DNA of 64,000 bases from Flavobacterium laiguense. GTDB lineage: Bacteria; Bacteroidota; Bacteroidia; Flavobacteriales; Flavobacteriaceae. The translations under genes were made by a program, and so were the position numbers. The notes under the pieces are model-generated. The model made no database searches, was not told the DNA's origin, and saw only the letters and a list, made by a program, of their open reading frames with translations. Position 1 is the first letter of the stretch; every line of letters begins with the position of its first letter. The stretch covers positions 124,001 to 188,000 of the forward strand of contig NZ_QCZH01000001.1 in assembly GCF_003097655.1 (NCBI RefSeq), written 5' to 3'. This document shows, piece after piece, positions 8,119 to 17,632 of the stretch.

Positions 8119-8153
8119 AAAAGCCTGCCTTGAATCAACAAGGCAGGCTTTTA
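8119..8153 (-). terminator. Terminator of the C1 peptidase gene
   Basis: AAAAGCCTGCCTTG-AATCAA-CAAGGCAGGCTTTT, a perfect 14-base stem. It lies 20 bases beyond the peptidase stop on the minus strand. Confidence 0.85.
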
Positions 8154-8172
8154 TAATTGAAAGAGACAATAA

Positions 8173-9369
8173 TTACGCTCCTATTTTCTTAGCAATATCA
8201 GCAGGAATTCCCCCTTTATTAACCATTAAAGAAGTTGTTTTGTATTTTACGAAATTCTTACTCACATACAAATATCCTTTATAGTCATTTGTAGCTCCCC
8301 AAGAATTCTTCACAATATAATATTCTTTACCCATTTGATCTTTGGCAATTCCAACAATATGCATAGCATGATCATCTGTAGTTTGGTAATTATCGAATGC
8401 TTTTTGACGAATTTCTTCGGTGATTTCCAATTCTTGTTTTGGACCGTTGAACATATTTTCTTTTTCTTCGGCGTTCATGTCATCAAACTTTTTTGTTGGC
8501 ACATAAGCAACTCCATTTTTCCAGCTAAAACTTTTCTCACTCACATCCGATGCCCAAGCAACCGTATATCCGTTTTTTAAGGCATTATCAATGATTGTTG
8601 TCATATCATTCATTTTTACATTATAAACCAAATCAAAAGACCAGTTGTCCGGAACCATCATCATAGTTTTCTCATAGTAAGGTGCATTAGAATAAGAGGC
8701 AAACTCAACATACTCATCAGGATTAATTCCTACCACTTCTTTAGCAAAAGTTTTAGGAGTATAACTTTTCCCTTTATATGTAAAATTTTCCGGAACTTGA
8801 CCCAAATACGAATCAATAACAGCAGCATACGCTTTTTCCCAATTTGGAGTTAATTCTCCATTTGGATTCTTCACAATCGCAGCCAACATAGCTTCCGTCA
8901 AAGCGGCCATTTCTGCAAACTTATTTTTGGATGTACCATAATTCAATCCCGTATAAACCTCTTGAGGAACGGCTCCATATTTTTTATACATATTAGTAAC
9001 ATCATGCAGTTCTCCACCATCACCAAGTGTTACGGCACCATGCATACGTACATAGTTTTTCCCTTTTTCAACATAGGCATTTCTAGCAGAGAAAACTTGA
9101 GATAATTCAACGGGTTGTTTTCCCATTCTAACCATTTCAGATTCTAGAAATGAATTGGTAGAATAACTCCAACAAGTTCCCGAAGACCCTTGATTTTTTA
9201 CAGAAGTGTTAGCCAAGTTGATTACATCTGTAAACTTAAAGCTTTCTGCGCTTTTTTCACTAGCGTTTACTTTTAATGAATTGACTAATCCGTCTTGGGC
9301 TGTCATTGTATTTACACCAACAACTAAAGCTGTTGCAATAAAAAGGGATTTAATTGGAAATTTGTACAT
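8173..9369 (-). CDS. Exported C1-family (bleomycin hydrolase/PepC-like) cysteine aminopeptidase
   Basis: 398 aa with an N-terminal signal peptide (about 1-24, IATALVVGVNTMTAQ). Papain-type catalytic residues are visible: Cys66 in KNQGSSGTCWSYS (with the oxyanion Gln60), His337 in DDHAMHIVG, Asn355 in VKNSWGA. The length and insert pattern fit the C1B bleomycin hydrolase/PepC group, but unlike cytosolic PepC it is secreted, probably to the periplasm or outer surface. It likely trims peptides. It lies downstream of the S9 peptidase on the same strand, with an A+T-rich inverted repeat between them. Confidence 0.88.
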   Translation of the reverse strand: MYKFPIKSLFIATALVVGVNTMTAQDGLVNSLKVNASEKSAESFKFTDVINLANTSVKNQGSSGTCWSYSTNSFLESEMVRMGKQPVELSQVFSARNAYVEKGKNYVRMHGAVTLGDGGELHDVTNMYKKYGAVPQEVYTGLNYGTSKNKFAEMAALTEAMLAAIVKNPNGELTPNWEKAYAAVIDSYLGQVPENFTYKGKSYTPKTFAKEVVGINPDEYVEFASYSNAPYYEKTMMMVPDNWSFDLVYNVKMNDMTTIIDNALKNGYTVAWASDVSEKSFSWKNGVAYVPTKKFDDMNAEEKENMFNGPKQELEITEEIRQKAFDNYQTTDDHAMHIVGIAKDQMGKEYYIVKNSWGATNDYKGYLYVSKNFVKYKTTSLMVNKGGIPADIAKKIGA

Positions 9370-9399
9370 CTTTAAATATATTTTTGGTTTTTACAATAA

Positions 9400-9424
9400 G
9401 TAACAAAAAAAACAATTTTGTTAC
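9400..9424. promoter_or_regulatory. Inverted repeat upstream of the C1 peptidase gene
   Basis: GTAACAAAA-AAAACAA-TTTTGTTAC, perfect nine-base arms, 31 bases upstream of the start codon. No T run follows on the minus strand, so an operator is more likely than a terminator. This is inference only. Confidence 0.3.
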
Positions 9425-9458
9425 ATTATGGTTGCTAAATTATTAACAAATTGATGTT

Positions 9459-11360
9459 TTACAACGTTTCTTTCAACCATTTGTAAAATTCTTTTTGCCA
9501 AACTTGTGCATTTTGAGGTTTTAACACCCAGTGGTTCTCTTCTGGAAAATACAAAAATCTACTTTTTATTCCACGAAGTTGCGCTGCTTGAAAAGCTTCT
9601 TGTGATTGACCAATAGCCACTCTAAAATCATTTCCACCTTGTATAATCAATATTGGAGTATTCCAATTCTGTACATAATTTATAGGATTGAAAGTCGTAT
9701 ATGTTTTTTGGGCAGCTGCATTATCTTTCTCCCAATAAGCACCACCAAAATCCCAATTATTGAAGAAAACTTCTTCTGTGGTTCCAAACATACTTTGAGT
9801 ATTAAAAACCCCATCATGTGCAATGAATGATTTAAACCTATTATTATGAATACCCGCTAAATAAAACACGGAATATCCACCATAACTGGCACCAACACAA
9901 CCTAAACGTGAAGCATCTACATATTTTTCCTTTGCCACATCATCAATAGCCGAAAGGTAGTCGTTCATCACTTGTCCTCCCCAATCTTTACTGATTTGCT
10001 CATTCCATTCTACACCATGACCTTGCATTCCACGACGGTTTGGCGCTACTACAACATAACCGTTTGCAGCCATTAATGAAAAATTCCAACGGAAAGAATA
10101 CGATTGTGTCAAAGGGGATTGTGGTCCACCTTGGCAAAATAACAGGGTTGGGTATTTTTTGGTTGTATCAAAATTAGGAGGTAATATTACCCAAACCAAC
10201 ATTTTTTTACCATCCGTAGTCGTTACATAACGTCTTTCTGTTTTGCTTAAAGCTAATGTTGCATACGTTGCAGTATTTACATTAGTTAATTGTTTCCAAG
10301 TGTTTTTCTTTACATTATAAGAAAAAATCTCAGCAGCATGATTCATATCGGTTCTGGTTACAATAAAGTCATCTCCAGAAAAACCAACCAAATCATGTAC
10401 ATCAAAATCACCTTTTGTAATTTGTCTTACACTAATCGCAATTTTTGTTAAACCTGGAAAGTTAACCTCAAATAGTTGTAATGTCCCATCAATTGGAGCT
10501 ATAAAATAAATCTTTTTCCCGTCATTACTCCATTTGAAGCTACTCACTGTTCCGTCCCAATTGGCCGTAAGATTCATTTTCAAACCTTTGAAACTAACTA
10601 TTAAATCGTTTTTGTCGGCCTCATAACCATCGCGTTTCATTTGCAACCATGTCAAATCACCAGAAGGCGAAAACTGAGGCGCAGTGTCATATCCTAGATT
10701 CCCTTCGGTTCTATTGATGGTTTTTCCGGTTTCAAGATTGTATTCATAAATGTTGGTGTCGGTAGAAATAGCATATTGAGTCCCTGCTTTTTTCTTGCAT
10801 ACATACAGAATACTTTTACCTTCTGGAGACCAAATATAATCTTCGTCTCCTCCAAAAGGTTTTTGGGGACTGTCGAAGTTTTCCCCTTTTAGAATATCTA
10901 TTCCAACGGATCCCTCTTTATTTTCTTTATAAAAAACGTGATTGAACTTCCCCTCGTTCCAGGTATCCCAATGGCGATAATCTAACCCGTTATAGATTTG
11001 AACATTTGATTTCTCCAATTCTGGATAGAAATCTTTACCATGTACATTGTCAATTTTCACCTCTTCATTGTAAACTATATATTTCCCGTCTGAAGAAATA
11101 TTTTTATCATTTATCAGAGTTTTATAATCCGAGATTTCAGTTGCTTTTCCACCATTTACAGGAATTGAAAAATACTTCGAATCCGATTTATTTTCGGCAA
11201 CCGAGGGAGTCGAAACTTTGTAAATAATATTTTTTTTGTCTTTTGAAATGCCCAAAGGTGTTACTCTTCCCAATTTCCATAGCAATTCTGGTGTCATTAC
11301 ATTTTGCGCCATTGCGTTTAAACTCATCATTATCAGTGTTAAAAACAGTATTTTTTTCAT
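9459..11360 (-). CDS. Secreted S9-family (prolyl oligopeptidase/dipeptidyl peptidase) serine peptidase
   Basis: 633 aa with a signal peptide (MKKILFLTLIMMSLNAMAQ). The N-terminal two-thirds is a beta-propeller with WD40-like PD40 repeats (for example FSPSGDLTWLQM, WSNDGKKIYFIAP). The C-terminal alpha/beta hydrolase has the nucleophile in GASYGGYS (about residue 491), the acid in IQGGNDFRV (about 574) and the base in PEENHWVL (about 608). It should cut short peptides from their N-termini in the periplasm or outside the cell. With the C1 peptidase and the metalloprotease it makes a run of three exported peptidases, matching a protein-degrading lifestyle. Confidence 0.92.
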   Translation of the reverse strand: MKKILFLTLIMMSLNAMAQNVMTPELLWKLGRVTPLGISKDKKNIIYKVSTPSVAENKSDSKYFSIPVNGGKATEISDYKTLINDKNISSDGKYIVYNEEVKIDNVHGKDFYPELEKSNVQIYNGLDYRHWDTWNEGKFNHVFYKENKEGSVGIDILKGENFDSPQKPFGGDEDYIWSPEGKSILYVCKKKAGTQYAISTDTNIYEYNLETGKTINRTEGNLGYDTAPQFSPSGDLTWLQMKRDGYEADKNDLIVSFKGLKMNLTANWDGTVSSFKWSNDGKKIYFIAPIDGTLQLFEVNFPGLTKIAISVRQITKGDFDVHDLVGFSGDDFIVTRTDMNHAAEIFSYNVKKNTWKQLTNVNTATYATLALSKTERRYVTTTDGKKMLVWVILPPNFDTTKKYPTLLFCQGGPQSPLTQSYSFRWNFSLMAANGYVVVAPNRRGMQGHGVEWNEQISKDWGGQVMNDYLSAIDDVAKEKYVDASRLGCVGASYGGYSVFYLAGIHNNRFKSFIAHDGVFNTQSMFGTTEEVFFNNWDFGGAYWEKDNAAAQKTYTTFNPINYVQNWNTPILIIQGGNDFRVAIGQSQEAFQAAQLRGIKSRFLYFPEENHWVLKPQNAQVWQKEFYKWLKETL

Positions 11361-11408
11361 ATAAATAATTGATTTTATTTGGTTTTAAAAGTAATGATTT
11401 TAGACCAA

Positions 11409-11440
11409 AAAAAAACTACCTCGATTGAGATAGTTTTTAG
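11409..11440 (-). terminator. Terminator of the metalloprotease gene
   Basis: Read on the minus strand: AACTATCTC-AATC-GAGGTAGTT followed by nine T, one mismatch in the stem. It lies about 65 bases past the stop. Confidence 0.65.
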
Positions 11441-11502
11441 TTTTAATTTTTCCTAACCTCACCCTTATCCAGAATGAGGAAGGAATAATAGATTCTTATT
11501 TA

Positions 11503-14500
11503 TTATTTTTTAATAAAGCGTTTTATCGAAGTTGTTTCTTTATCAGTAATTTCTAAAATATAGCTACCTGCATTAATGTTAGAAACATTAATTGAACCAT
11601 CTGATAATTTGCCATTTACAACCACTTGACCCAATAGATTATATACTCTAAATGTAGCGTTTTCAGATACTGAAGTTACATTTAAGATTGAAGATGTTGG
11701 GTTAGGATATAATTTAATATCTGTTATACTATTTCTAGATGTTTCAGTTCTAGATGTTTCAGATTCTTTAGCTCCAGAAGCAATGTTCACAGTATAATCT
11801 TCTACTTGACCATAAGAGAAAGCTTCACAAGCAGTAGGAACTCCATTATATTTCATAGAAACTCTCATTCTTGTTGTCCCTAAAGTAGCTGTAGCAGGAA
11901 TAGTAAATGTCCCAGAAACAGGTGTTGTTGTAGAAGCAGCTTTTGTCCAAACTGTTTCGCCTGCATCTGCAAAATCACCATCTTGATTGTAATCAATCCA
12001 AACAGCATAGCCTTCGCTGTAAGCAGTGCTGGTCCATGCTGGTGTAACTGTAATAGTGTTCGCAGTTCCAAGCGTTAGATTCGTTGAAACACTTGTAAAA
12101 TCTGTATAACCAGTTCCTCCAGTTGAAGTATTCACTATTGTTCCTAGTTGAACTTTACCTATTTTCTCATCAGCAACACTGTTACCTTGAGAAGTACAAT
12201 AAGTCACCGAAGAACCTAAAGTTGTAACATTAACAACATTACTTGAAGCAGAAATATTTCCGGCAGCATCTTTTGCTTTAACAGAGAAAGTATAAGCCGT
12301 TGCAGCTGTCAATCCAGTCACAGAATAGGTTGTAGTAGTTACAGTTGCTTTCAAAGTAGCACCTTGATAAACATCATAACCTGTTACCCCAACATTATCC
12401 GTAGAAGCTGTCCAAGACAAATTAGTTGTAGTTTGAGCAGTTCCAGATGCTGTTAAGGCGGCTGGAGCGGTTGGAGCTTGAGTATCTGCAGCTCCCCCAA
12501 TAAGATTTACCGTGTAATCTTCTACTTGACCATAAGAAAAAGCTTCGCAAGAAGTTGGAACTCCATTGTATTTCATGGAAACTCTCATTCTTGTTGTACC
12601 TAAAGTAGCTGTAGCAGGAATTGTGAATGAACCACTTACAGGAGTTGTAGTAGAGGCCGCATTTGTCCAAACTTGCTCTCCAGCATCAGCAAAATCACCA
12701 TCGGCATTATAATCAATCCAAACAGCATAGCCTTCTGGATAAGAAGTACCTGTCCATGTTGGAGTAATAGTAATGGTGTTAGCTGTTCCTAGAGTTGCAT
12801 TTGTTGAAATGGCTGTGAAGTCAGTATAACCAGTTCCTCCTGTTGAAGCATTATTGATCGTTCCAAATTGAACTCTTCCAATTAATTCATCTGCTGCTGA
12901 ATTTCCTTGAGAAGCACAATAAGTTAGCGTTACGGCTGAAGTAGTCACATTTGCAACATTGCTTGCAACAGAAATATTTCCGGCAGCATCTTTTGCTTTT
13001 ACTGAAAAAGTATAAGCCGTTGAAGCTGTTAATCCAGTTACAGCATAAGTTGTTCCAGTAACAGTTGCTGTCAAAGTAGCACCTTGATAAACATCATAAC
13101 CAGTTACACCAATATTATCCGTAGAGGCAGTCCACGATAAATTTGTAGTTGTAGCACTAGTCCCAGAAGCTGCTAAAGCCGTAGGTGCAGTAGGTACTGT
13201 TGTATCAACAACTGGTGCTAGCGTAGTAACATTTACTACATTACTTGAAGCAGAAATATTCCCGGCTGCGTCTTTTGCTTTTACAGAGAAAGAATAAGCT
13301 GTTGAAGCGGTTAATCCAGTTACATTATAAGTAGTACCTGTTACTGTACCTAATAAAGTTGCTCCTTGATAAACATCATATCCAGTCACAGCAACATTGT
13401 CTGTAGAAGCAGTCCAAGACAAATTAGTTGTCGTTTGAGTCGTTCCAGAAGCAGCTAAAGCTGATGGAGCTGATGGTGCAACTGTGTCTGTAGAGCCTGC
13501 TGTAATTGTAAAGTTAGCGTTTGAAACATCAAAAAAGATATGATTTGTTCCTTTAATCATAATTCTGTTTTGCGTTCCAGCAGTATTAGGAATAGTAATT
13601 GCTTGTGTTCCGTCGTTTGGAGTTGCAGCCAATAATGTAGTTGGGAATGTCAAACCACCATCGGTAGATAATAGAACATCAACATTGGCACAATTTACAC
13701 CATTTGCAGTTGTTCCTGCAACAGCCCAAGTTACAGTTTGTGAACTTCCGCCAACATAAGAAACGGCAGTATTTGGTGAACTAACGGCGAATGGTCCAGC
13801 AGTAGCATTTACCGTAACTATCACATCATCACTATTGTTTGCAGGCCCGCCAGCGTGATTATCACGAACGGTAACTCTAAAGTTTAATGTTCTGGCAACT
13901 GAAGATAACGCCTCTACCGTAAGTTCTGTTCCTGCCGTCGTTGTTGCACCAGTTAATACGGAAACCATTTGAGGAAAATATCTTGTAGGTGAAGTCGAAG
14001 AATTATAAGATCTAAAATTCACTCCAGTAGTTTTTGTTGCGCTTGGTGCGGCTGACGTAGTTTGAGAGTCCATTTGCTCCCAATTGTAAGTAAGAACATC
14101 TCCATTAGCATCGGTTCCAGCTCCTGTTAGCATAAAAGGAGTGCTTTTTGGGATTGTGTAATCCAAACCTGCACTTGCAGTTGGAACTGCGTTTCCTGTT
14201 GTAATGTTAACAGAACACGTTTTCGCTTTAATATTATTGGTTATTTGTTGAATGGTTACAGCGTGAAAAAAAGCGTCAGAATGCGGTTGAACATCAACAG
14301 ATGTTATGCCTGCATATCCCATGATAGTTGAGCCACTTCCAGGTTCCATTTGAACGCCGGTTCCTTCATTACTATGAGTAAAAGTATGGTTTCCGCCAAA
14401 CTGATGACCCATTTCGTGAGCCACATAATCAATGTCAAAATTGTCTCCTTGAGGAATCCCATCATTTGGAGAAGTATATCCACTTCCTTTATTTTTATCA

Positions 14501-15468
14501 GTCGTACTTGAAGTGTCATCAACACAAACACAGCCGATACAACCTGCGTTTCCACCACCACCAGAAGCACCAAATAAATGCCCAATATCATAAGCGGCAT
14601 TGCCTATAACGGAAGTTAATGTGTTTTGTAATTCTGTGTTCCAAGCACCGCCGGAACCGGTTGACGCAACTGAATAGGGATCAGTTGATGCATTGGTGTA
14701 AATTACCAGGTCAGTATTGGCAATAAGATTCATGTGAACACCACAATCAGTTTCAAAAACACCATTCACACGTGTCATTGTATTGTTTATTGCTGCCACA
14801 GCCAGTGCTTTTGTTCCTCCAAAATAGGTGGTGTATTCACCGGTAACAGACATGGCCAAACGGAAAGTTCTTAGCTTACCATCGTCGGCATTGGGTCTGT
14901 TCGTGAGTCTGCTGGTTTTTAAATCTGTTTTTGCTGTTTCAATCAATCGACACTCAAATTTATTTAATGAAGCGGCTTTGTCTGTTTTTCTGTAGACAGA
15001 ATAAGTGGACAAGTCGGTTGTGTAAGGCTCGATAAAAACAGCTGATTTATCTGCATTGATGGTCATAGTTTGCAAACCTAGTGGCGAAACACTGAAATAG
15101 ATTGTGGATGATCTGTTTTCTATTCCTTGTCCAACATATGATTTAATTTCTGGATATTTAGCCGCCAAAGCCGGATCCATGTTAGACATTTCATAAATTC
15201 TAAAATTATCTAAACCTCCATCAGCATTAGGGAATGCTACGACTGTACTAGATTTTTTTGAAACATCTCCTCTTTTTGATGCATTTGCCAATGCCTTTTT
15301 CAGTTCAATGACATCCAATGCGTATAGTTTTGGACTTTTTAGTTCTAATTTGTTTCGAGAAACGGCCGAACTGTTTTTTACCGTTGTCGCTTTCCATAAG
15401 GCCCCACCTTGGGCAAAGGAAAAACTCGTCATGGCAATTAATGCCATTGAAAGTAGGTTTTTTTTCAT
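11503..15468 (-). CDS. Reprolysin-like zinc metalloprotease with FN3 and GEVED repeats and a type IX secretion signal
   Basis: 1321 aa. Signal peptide 1-20 (ending FSFAQ), then a propeptide-like region to about 195. The metzincin domain carries HEMGHQFGGNH at about residue 350 (three zinc ligands and the catalytic Glu), with a following Met-turn candidate (STIMGYAG). Next come Ig/PKD-like domains (about 425-655), two FN3 domains, a GEVED domain, a third FN3 and a second GEVED. The C-terminal 70 residues (LYPNPTSSILNV ... RFIKK) are a type A T9SS sorting domain. The FN3+GEVED unit is duplicated with an exact 720-base period. It is a surface or secreted protease of the gliding-bacterium type. 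Substrate unknown. Confidence 0.92.
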   Translation of the reverse strand: MKKNLLSMALIAMTSFSFAQGGALWKATTVKNSSAVSRNKLELKSPKLYALDVIELKKALANASKRGDVSKKSSTVVAFPNADGGLDNFRIYEMSNMDPALAAKYPEIKSYVGQGIENRSSTIYFSVSPLGLQTMTINADKSAVFIEPYTTDLSTYSVYRKTDKAASLNKFECRLIETAKTDLKTSRLTNRPNADDGKLRTFRLAMSVTGEYTTYFGGTKALAVAAINNTMTRVNGVFETDCGVHMNLIANTDLVIYTNASTDPYSVASTGSGGAWNTELQNTLTSVIGNAAYDIGHLFGASGGGGNAGCIGCVCVDDTSSTTDKNKGSGYTSPNDGIPQGDNFDIDYVAHEMGHQFGGNHTFTHSNEGTGVQMEPGSGSTIMGYAGITSVDVQPHSDAFFHAVTIQQITNNIKAKTCSVNITTGNAVPTASAGLDYTIPKSTPFMLTGAGTDANGDVLTYNWEQMDSQTTSAAPSATKTTGVNFRSYNSSTSPTRYFPQMVSVLTGATTTAGTELTVEALSSVARTLNFRVTVRDNHAGGPANNSDDVIVTVNATAGPFAVSSPNTAVSYVGGSSQTVTWAVAGTTANGVNCANVDVLLSTDGGLTFPTTLLAATPNDGTQAITIPNTAGTQNRIMIKGTNHIFFDVSNANFTITAGSTDTVAPSAPSALAASGTTQTTTNLSWTASTDNVAVTGYDVYQGATLLGTVTGTTYNVTGLTASTAYSFSVKAKDAAGNISASSNVVNVTTLAPVVDTTVPTAPTALAASGTSATTTNLSWTASTDNIGVTGYDVYQGATLTATVTGTTYAVTGLTASTAYTFSVKAKDAAGNISVASNVANVTTSAVTLTYCASQGNSAADELIGRVQFGTINNASTGGTGYTDFTAISTNATLGTANTITITPTWTGTSYPEGYAVWIDYNADGDFADAGEQVWTNAASTTTPVSGSFTIPATATLGTTRMRVSMKYNGVPTSCEAFSYGQVEDYTVNLIGGAADTQAPTAPAALTASGTAQTTTNLSWTASTDNVGVTGYDVYQGATLKATVTTTTYSVTGLTAATAYTFSVKAKDAAGNISASSNVVNVTTLGSSVTYCTSQGNSVADEKIGKVQLGTIVNTSTGGTGYTDFTSVSTNLTLGTANTITVTPAWTSTAYSEGYAVWIDYNQDGDFADAGETVWTKAASTTTPVSGTFTIPATATLGTTRMRVSMKYNGVPTACEAFSYGQVEDYTVNIASGAKESETSRTETSRNSITDIKLYPNPTSSILNVTSVSENATFRVYNLLGQVVVNGKLSDGSINVSNINAGSYILEITDKETTSIKRFIKK

Positions 15469-15718
15469 AATTGGTTTGGTTATTTGGTTAATTATTTAAC
15501 AGCCAAATATATAACTAATTCCATACTTTAGTTAATAATATAACAAATTAATCTTAATTTGTGTTAAATTATAGTTACGGTTAAGTTCGCAAGGATGAAT
15601 TTCACAAGGGTTATTTATCAATTAAACATTAATTCATATCTTATTAAATTCATATTAAAAAATTTGTGTTATTGGATATAGCATCAAAAAAATATTAATT
15701 TTATAAAAAATTTATCTG

Positions 15719-16831
15719 ATGCAACTAAGTTATTGGGAATTAAAAAACTGGTTTACAAATGTAGACTACACCATAGTGGGAAGCGGAATTGTAGGCTTGC
15801 ATGCAGCGCTACGGTTACGGGAAAAATTTCCTGAGAAAAAAATTCTAATCTTAGAGAGAGGAATGCTACCTCATGGAGCCAGTACAAAAAATGCCGGTTT
15901 TGCCTGCTTTGGAAGCCTTTCTGAAATCATTGATGATTTAAAATCACATACCGAGGAAGAAGTTATCCAACTTATCCAAAAAAGATGGAACGGCTTACAA
16001 TTATTAAGGAAACGTCTTGGAGATACCACAATTGATTTTAAACCCTTTGGCGGTTACGAGCTGTTTTTAAGGGACGATGAAAGCAGTTATGCCGAATGTT
16101 CGAACAAATTATCTTTTGTGAACGAAATCTTAAAACCACTTTTTAAAGCCGAAGTATTTGCCAAAGAAGTGGATCGTTTTGGCTTTAGAGGCATTCACGA
16201 ATATTTAATTTTCAATCCATTTGAAGCTCAAATTGACACTGGAAATATGATGCAAGCCTTATTAAAACAAGCCATTGCCAAAGATATTTTAATTCTGAAT
16301 CAACAAACCGTCACTTCCTTTTTGGATAACCAAAACACTGTTGAAGTAGCGTTGGGAGATTTTAGTTTTACTACTAAAAAATTGTTGTTTGCCACCAATG
16401 GTTTTGCCAATGAACTAACCAAAGGTGCCGTAAAACCAGCAAGAGCTCAAGTTTTAATCACTGAACCCATCCCTAATTTAGACATCAAGGGCACGTTTCA
16501 TTTAGACAAAGGCTATTATTATTTTAGAAATATTGGAGATCGCATATTACTTGGCGGAGGCCGAAATCTAGATTTTGAAACGGAAACTACAACCGAATTT
16601 GGTCAAACAGAAATTATACAAAAAAGATTGGAAGACTTACTAAAAGAAGTAATTTTACCAAATCATGATGTCAAAATCGACCATCGTTGGAGTGGGATTA
16701 TGGGCATTGGGAACAGCAAAAAACCAATAGTAACGCAACTGTCTGAGAACGTTTACTGTGGCGTTCGACTAGGCGGAATGGGCGTGGCAATAGGCAGTTT
16801 AATCGGAACCGAATTAGCAGATTTAGTATAA
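15719..16831 (+). CDS. FAD-dependent amino acid oxidase-like oxidoreductase (DAO family)
   Basis: 370 aa. The Rossmann dinucleotide motif is at the N-terminus ([18 protein letters not shown], then ILILERG). [15 protein letters not shown] resembles the flavin-contact loop of DAO-family enzymes, and the C-terminal [16 protein letters not shown] closes the FAD site. Such proteins oxidise amines or amino acids; the substrate cannot be told. No signal peptide. One base separates its stop from mtgA, so they are co-transcribed. The 250-base gap upstream is A+T-rich and holds a TATATTTG element for the divergent metalloprotease (15504-15511). Confidence 0.85.
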   Translation: MQLSYWELKNWFTNVDYTIVGSGIVGLHAALRLREKFPEKKILILERGMLPHGASTKNAGFACFGSLSEIIDDLKSHTEEEVIQLIQKRWNGLQLLRKRLGDTTIDFKPFGGYELFLRDDESSYAECSNKLSFVNEILKPLFKAEVFAKEVDRFGFRGIHEYLIFNPFEAQIDTGNMMQALLKQAIAKDILILNQQTVTSFLDNQNTVEVALGDFSFTTKKLLFATNGFANELTKGAVKPARAQVLITEPIPNLDIKGTFHLDKGYYYFRNIGDRILLGGGRNLDFETETTTEFGQTEIIQKRLEDLLKEVILPNHDVKIDHRWSGIMGIGNSKKPIVTQLSENVYCGVRLGGMGVAIGSLIGTELADLV

Positions 16832-16832
16832 A

Positions 16833-17576
16833 ATGGCAACCAGAATAACCCCAAAAAAGACAACAAAAAAACCAGTCAAAAAAGACTCAGGGAGCTTCAT
16901 GTCCAAAGTAAAATGGTTTCTACTGAAAGCCTTGATGTGGTTTTTTGGGATTTCATTGTTTTTTGTAGTGCTTTTTAAATTCGTACCCGTACCATTTACC
17001 CCTTTAATGGTAATGCGTTATTTTGAAAACAAAGCTGCCGGAAAAGAAAACTATTACAGTCATAATTGGGAACCCATCGAGAAAATTTCCATGAATTTGC
17101 AAAAAGCAGTGATAGCCAGTGAAGACGGAACTTTCCTGACCCACAATGGTTTTGACTTTATCGCCATGCAAAAAGCCTACAAAAGCAATGAAAGAGGTCG
17201 GAAGATAAAAGGAGGAAGTACCATATCCCAACAAACCGCCAAAAATGTTTTTCTTTGGCAAGGCCGAAGTTACGTTCGAAAAGGTCTGGAAGCTTATTTT
17301 ACGGTTTTAATAGAACTTGTTTGGGGCAAAAAACGGATTATGGAAGTCTACCTCAACAGTATCGAAATGGGTGACGGAGTATATGGAGCTTATGCGGCAA
17401 CAGAACATTGGTATAGAAAAGATGCGTCAAGCCTAACAATGACCCAAGCTGCCGGTATCGCCGCTATATTACCCAATCCCAGAAAATATAAGGCCACGAG
17501 TTCTTCATCCTATATCAACAATAGGAAAACTAAAATTGTTCGGATAATGAGGCATATCGGAAAAATTGAATATTAA
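16833..17576 (+). CDS. mtgA: Monofunctional biosynthetic peptidoglycan transglycosylase
   Basis: 247 aa. After a Lys/Thr-rich cytoplasmic tail a single membrane helix covers about 30-52 ([19 protein letters not shown]). The GT51 domain has the catalytic Glu in [14 protein letters not shown] and the second conserved region [20 protein letters not shown], followed by ILEVYLN-like [12 protein letters not shown]. It polymerises lipid II into glycan strands at the inner membrane. It lacks a transpeptidase domain, which sets it apart from class A PBPs. Ends at a strong terminator shared with the convergent TonB receptor gene. Confidence 0.93.
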   Translation: MATRITPKKTTKKPVKKDSGSFMSKVKWFLLKALMWFFGISLFFVVLFKFVPVPFTPLMVMRYFENKAAGKENYYSHNWEPIEKISMNLQKAVIASEDGTFLTHNGFDFIAMQKAYKSNERGRKIKGGSTISQQTAKNVFLWQGRSYVRKGLEAYFTVLIELVWGKKRIMEVYLNSIEMGDGVYGAYAATEHWYRKDASSLTMTQAAGIAAILPNPRKYKATSSSSYINNRKTKIVRIMRHIGKIEY

Positions 17577-17578
17577 AA

Positions 17579-17613
17579 TAAAACCCCAATAACTGATTGT
17601 TATTGGGGTTTTA
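17579..17613. terminator. Bidirectional terminator between mtgA and the TonB receptor gene
   Basis: AAAACCCCAATAAC-TGATT-GTTATTGGGGTTTT, a perfect 14-base stem with A and T runs on its sides, placed between two convergent genes. Confidence 0.9.
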
Positions 17614-17632
17614 TTTTTCGATAAACTTCTCT

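Noticed and set aside
14304..14600. 98-codon minus-strand ORF
   Set aside because: It is a different frame inside the metalloprotease catalytic domain, whose own frame carries the HEMGHQFGGNH motif.
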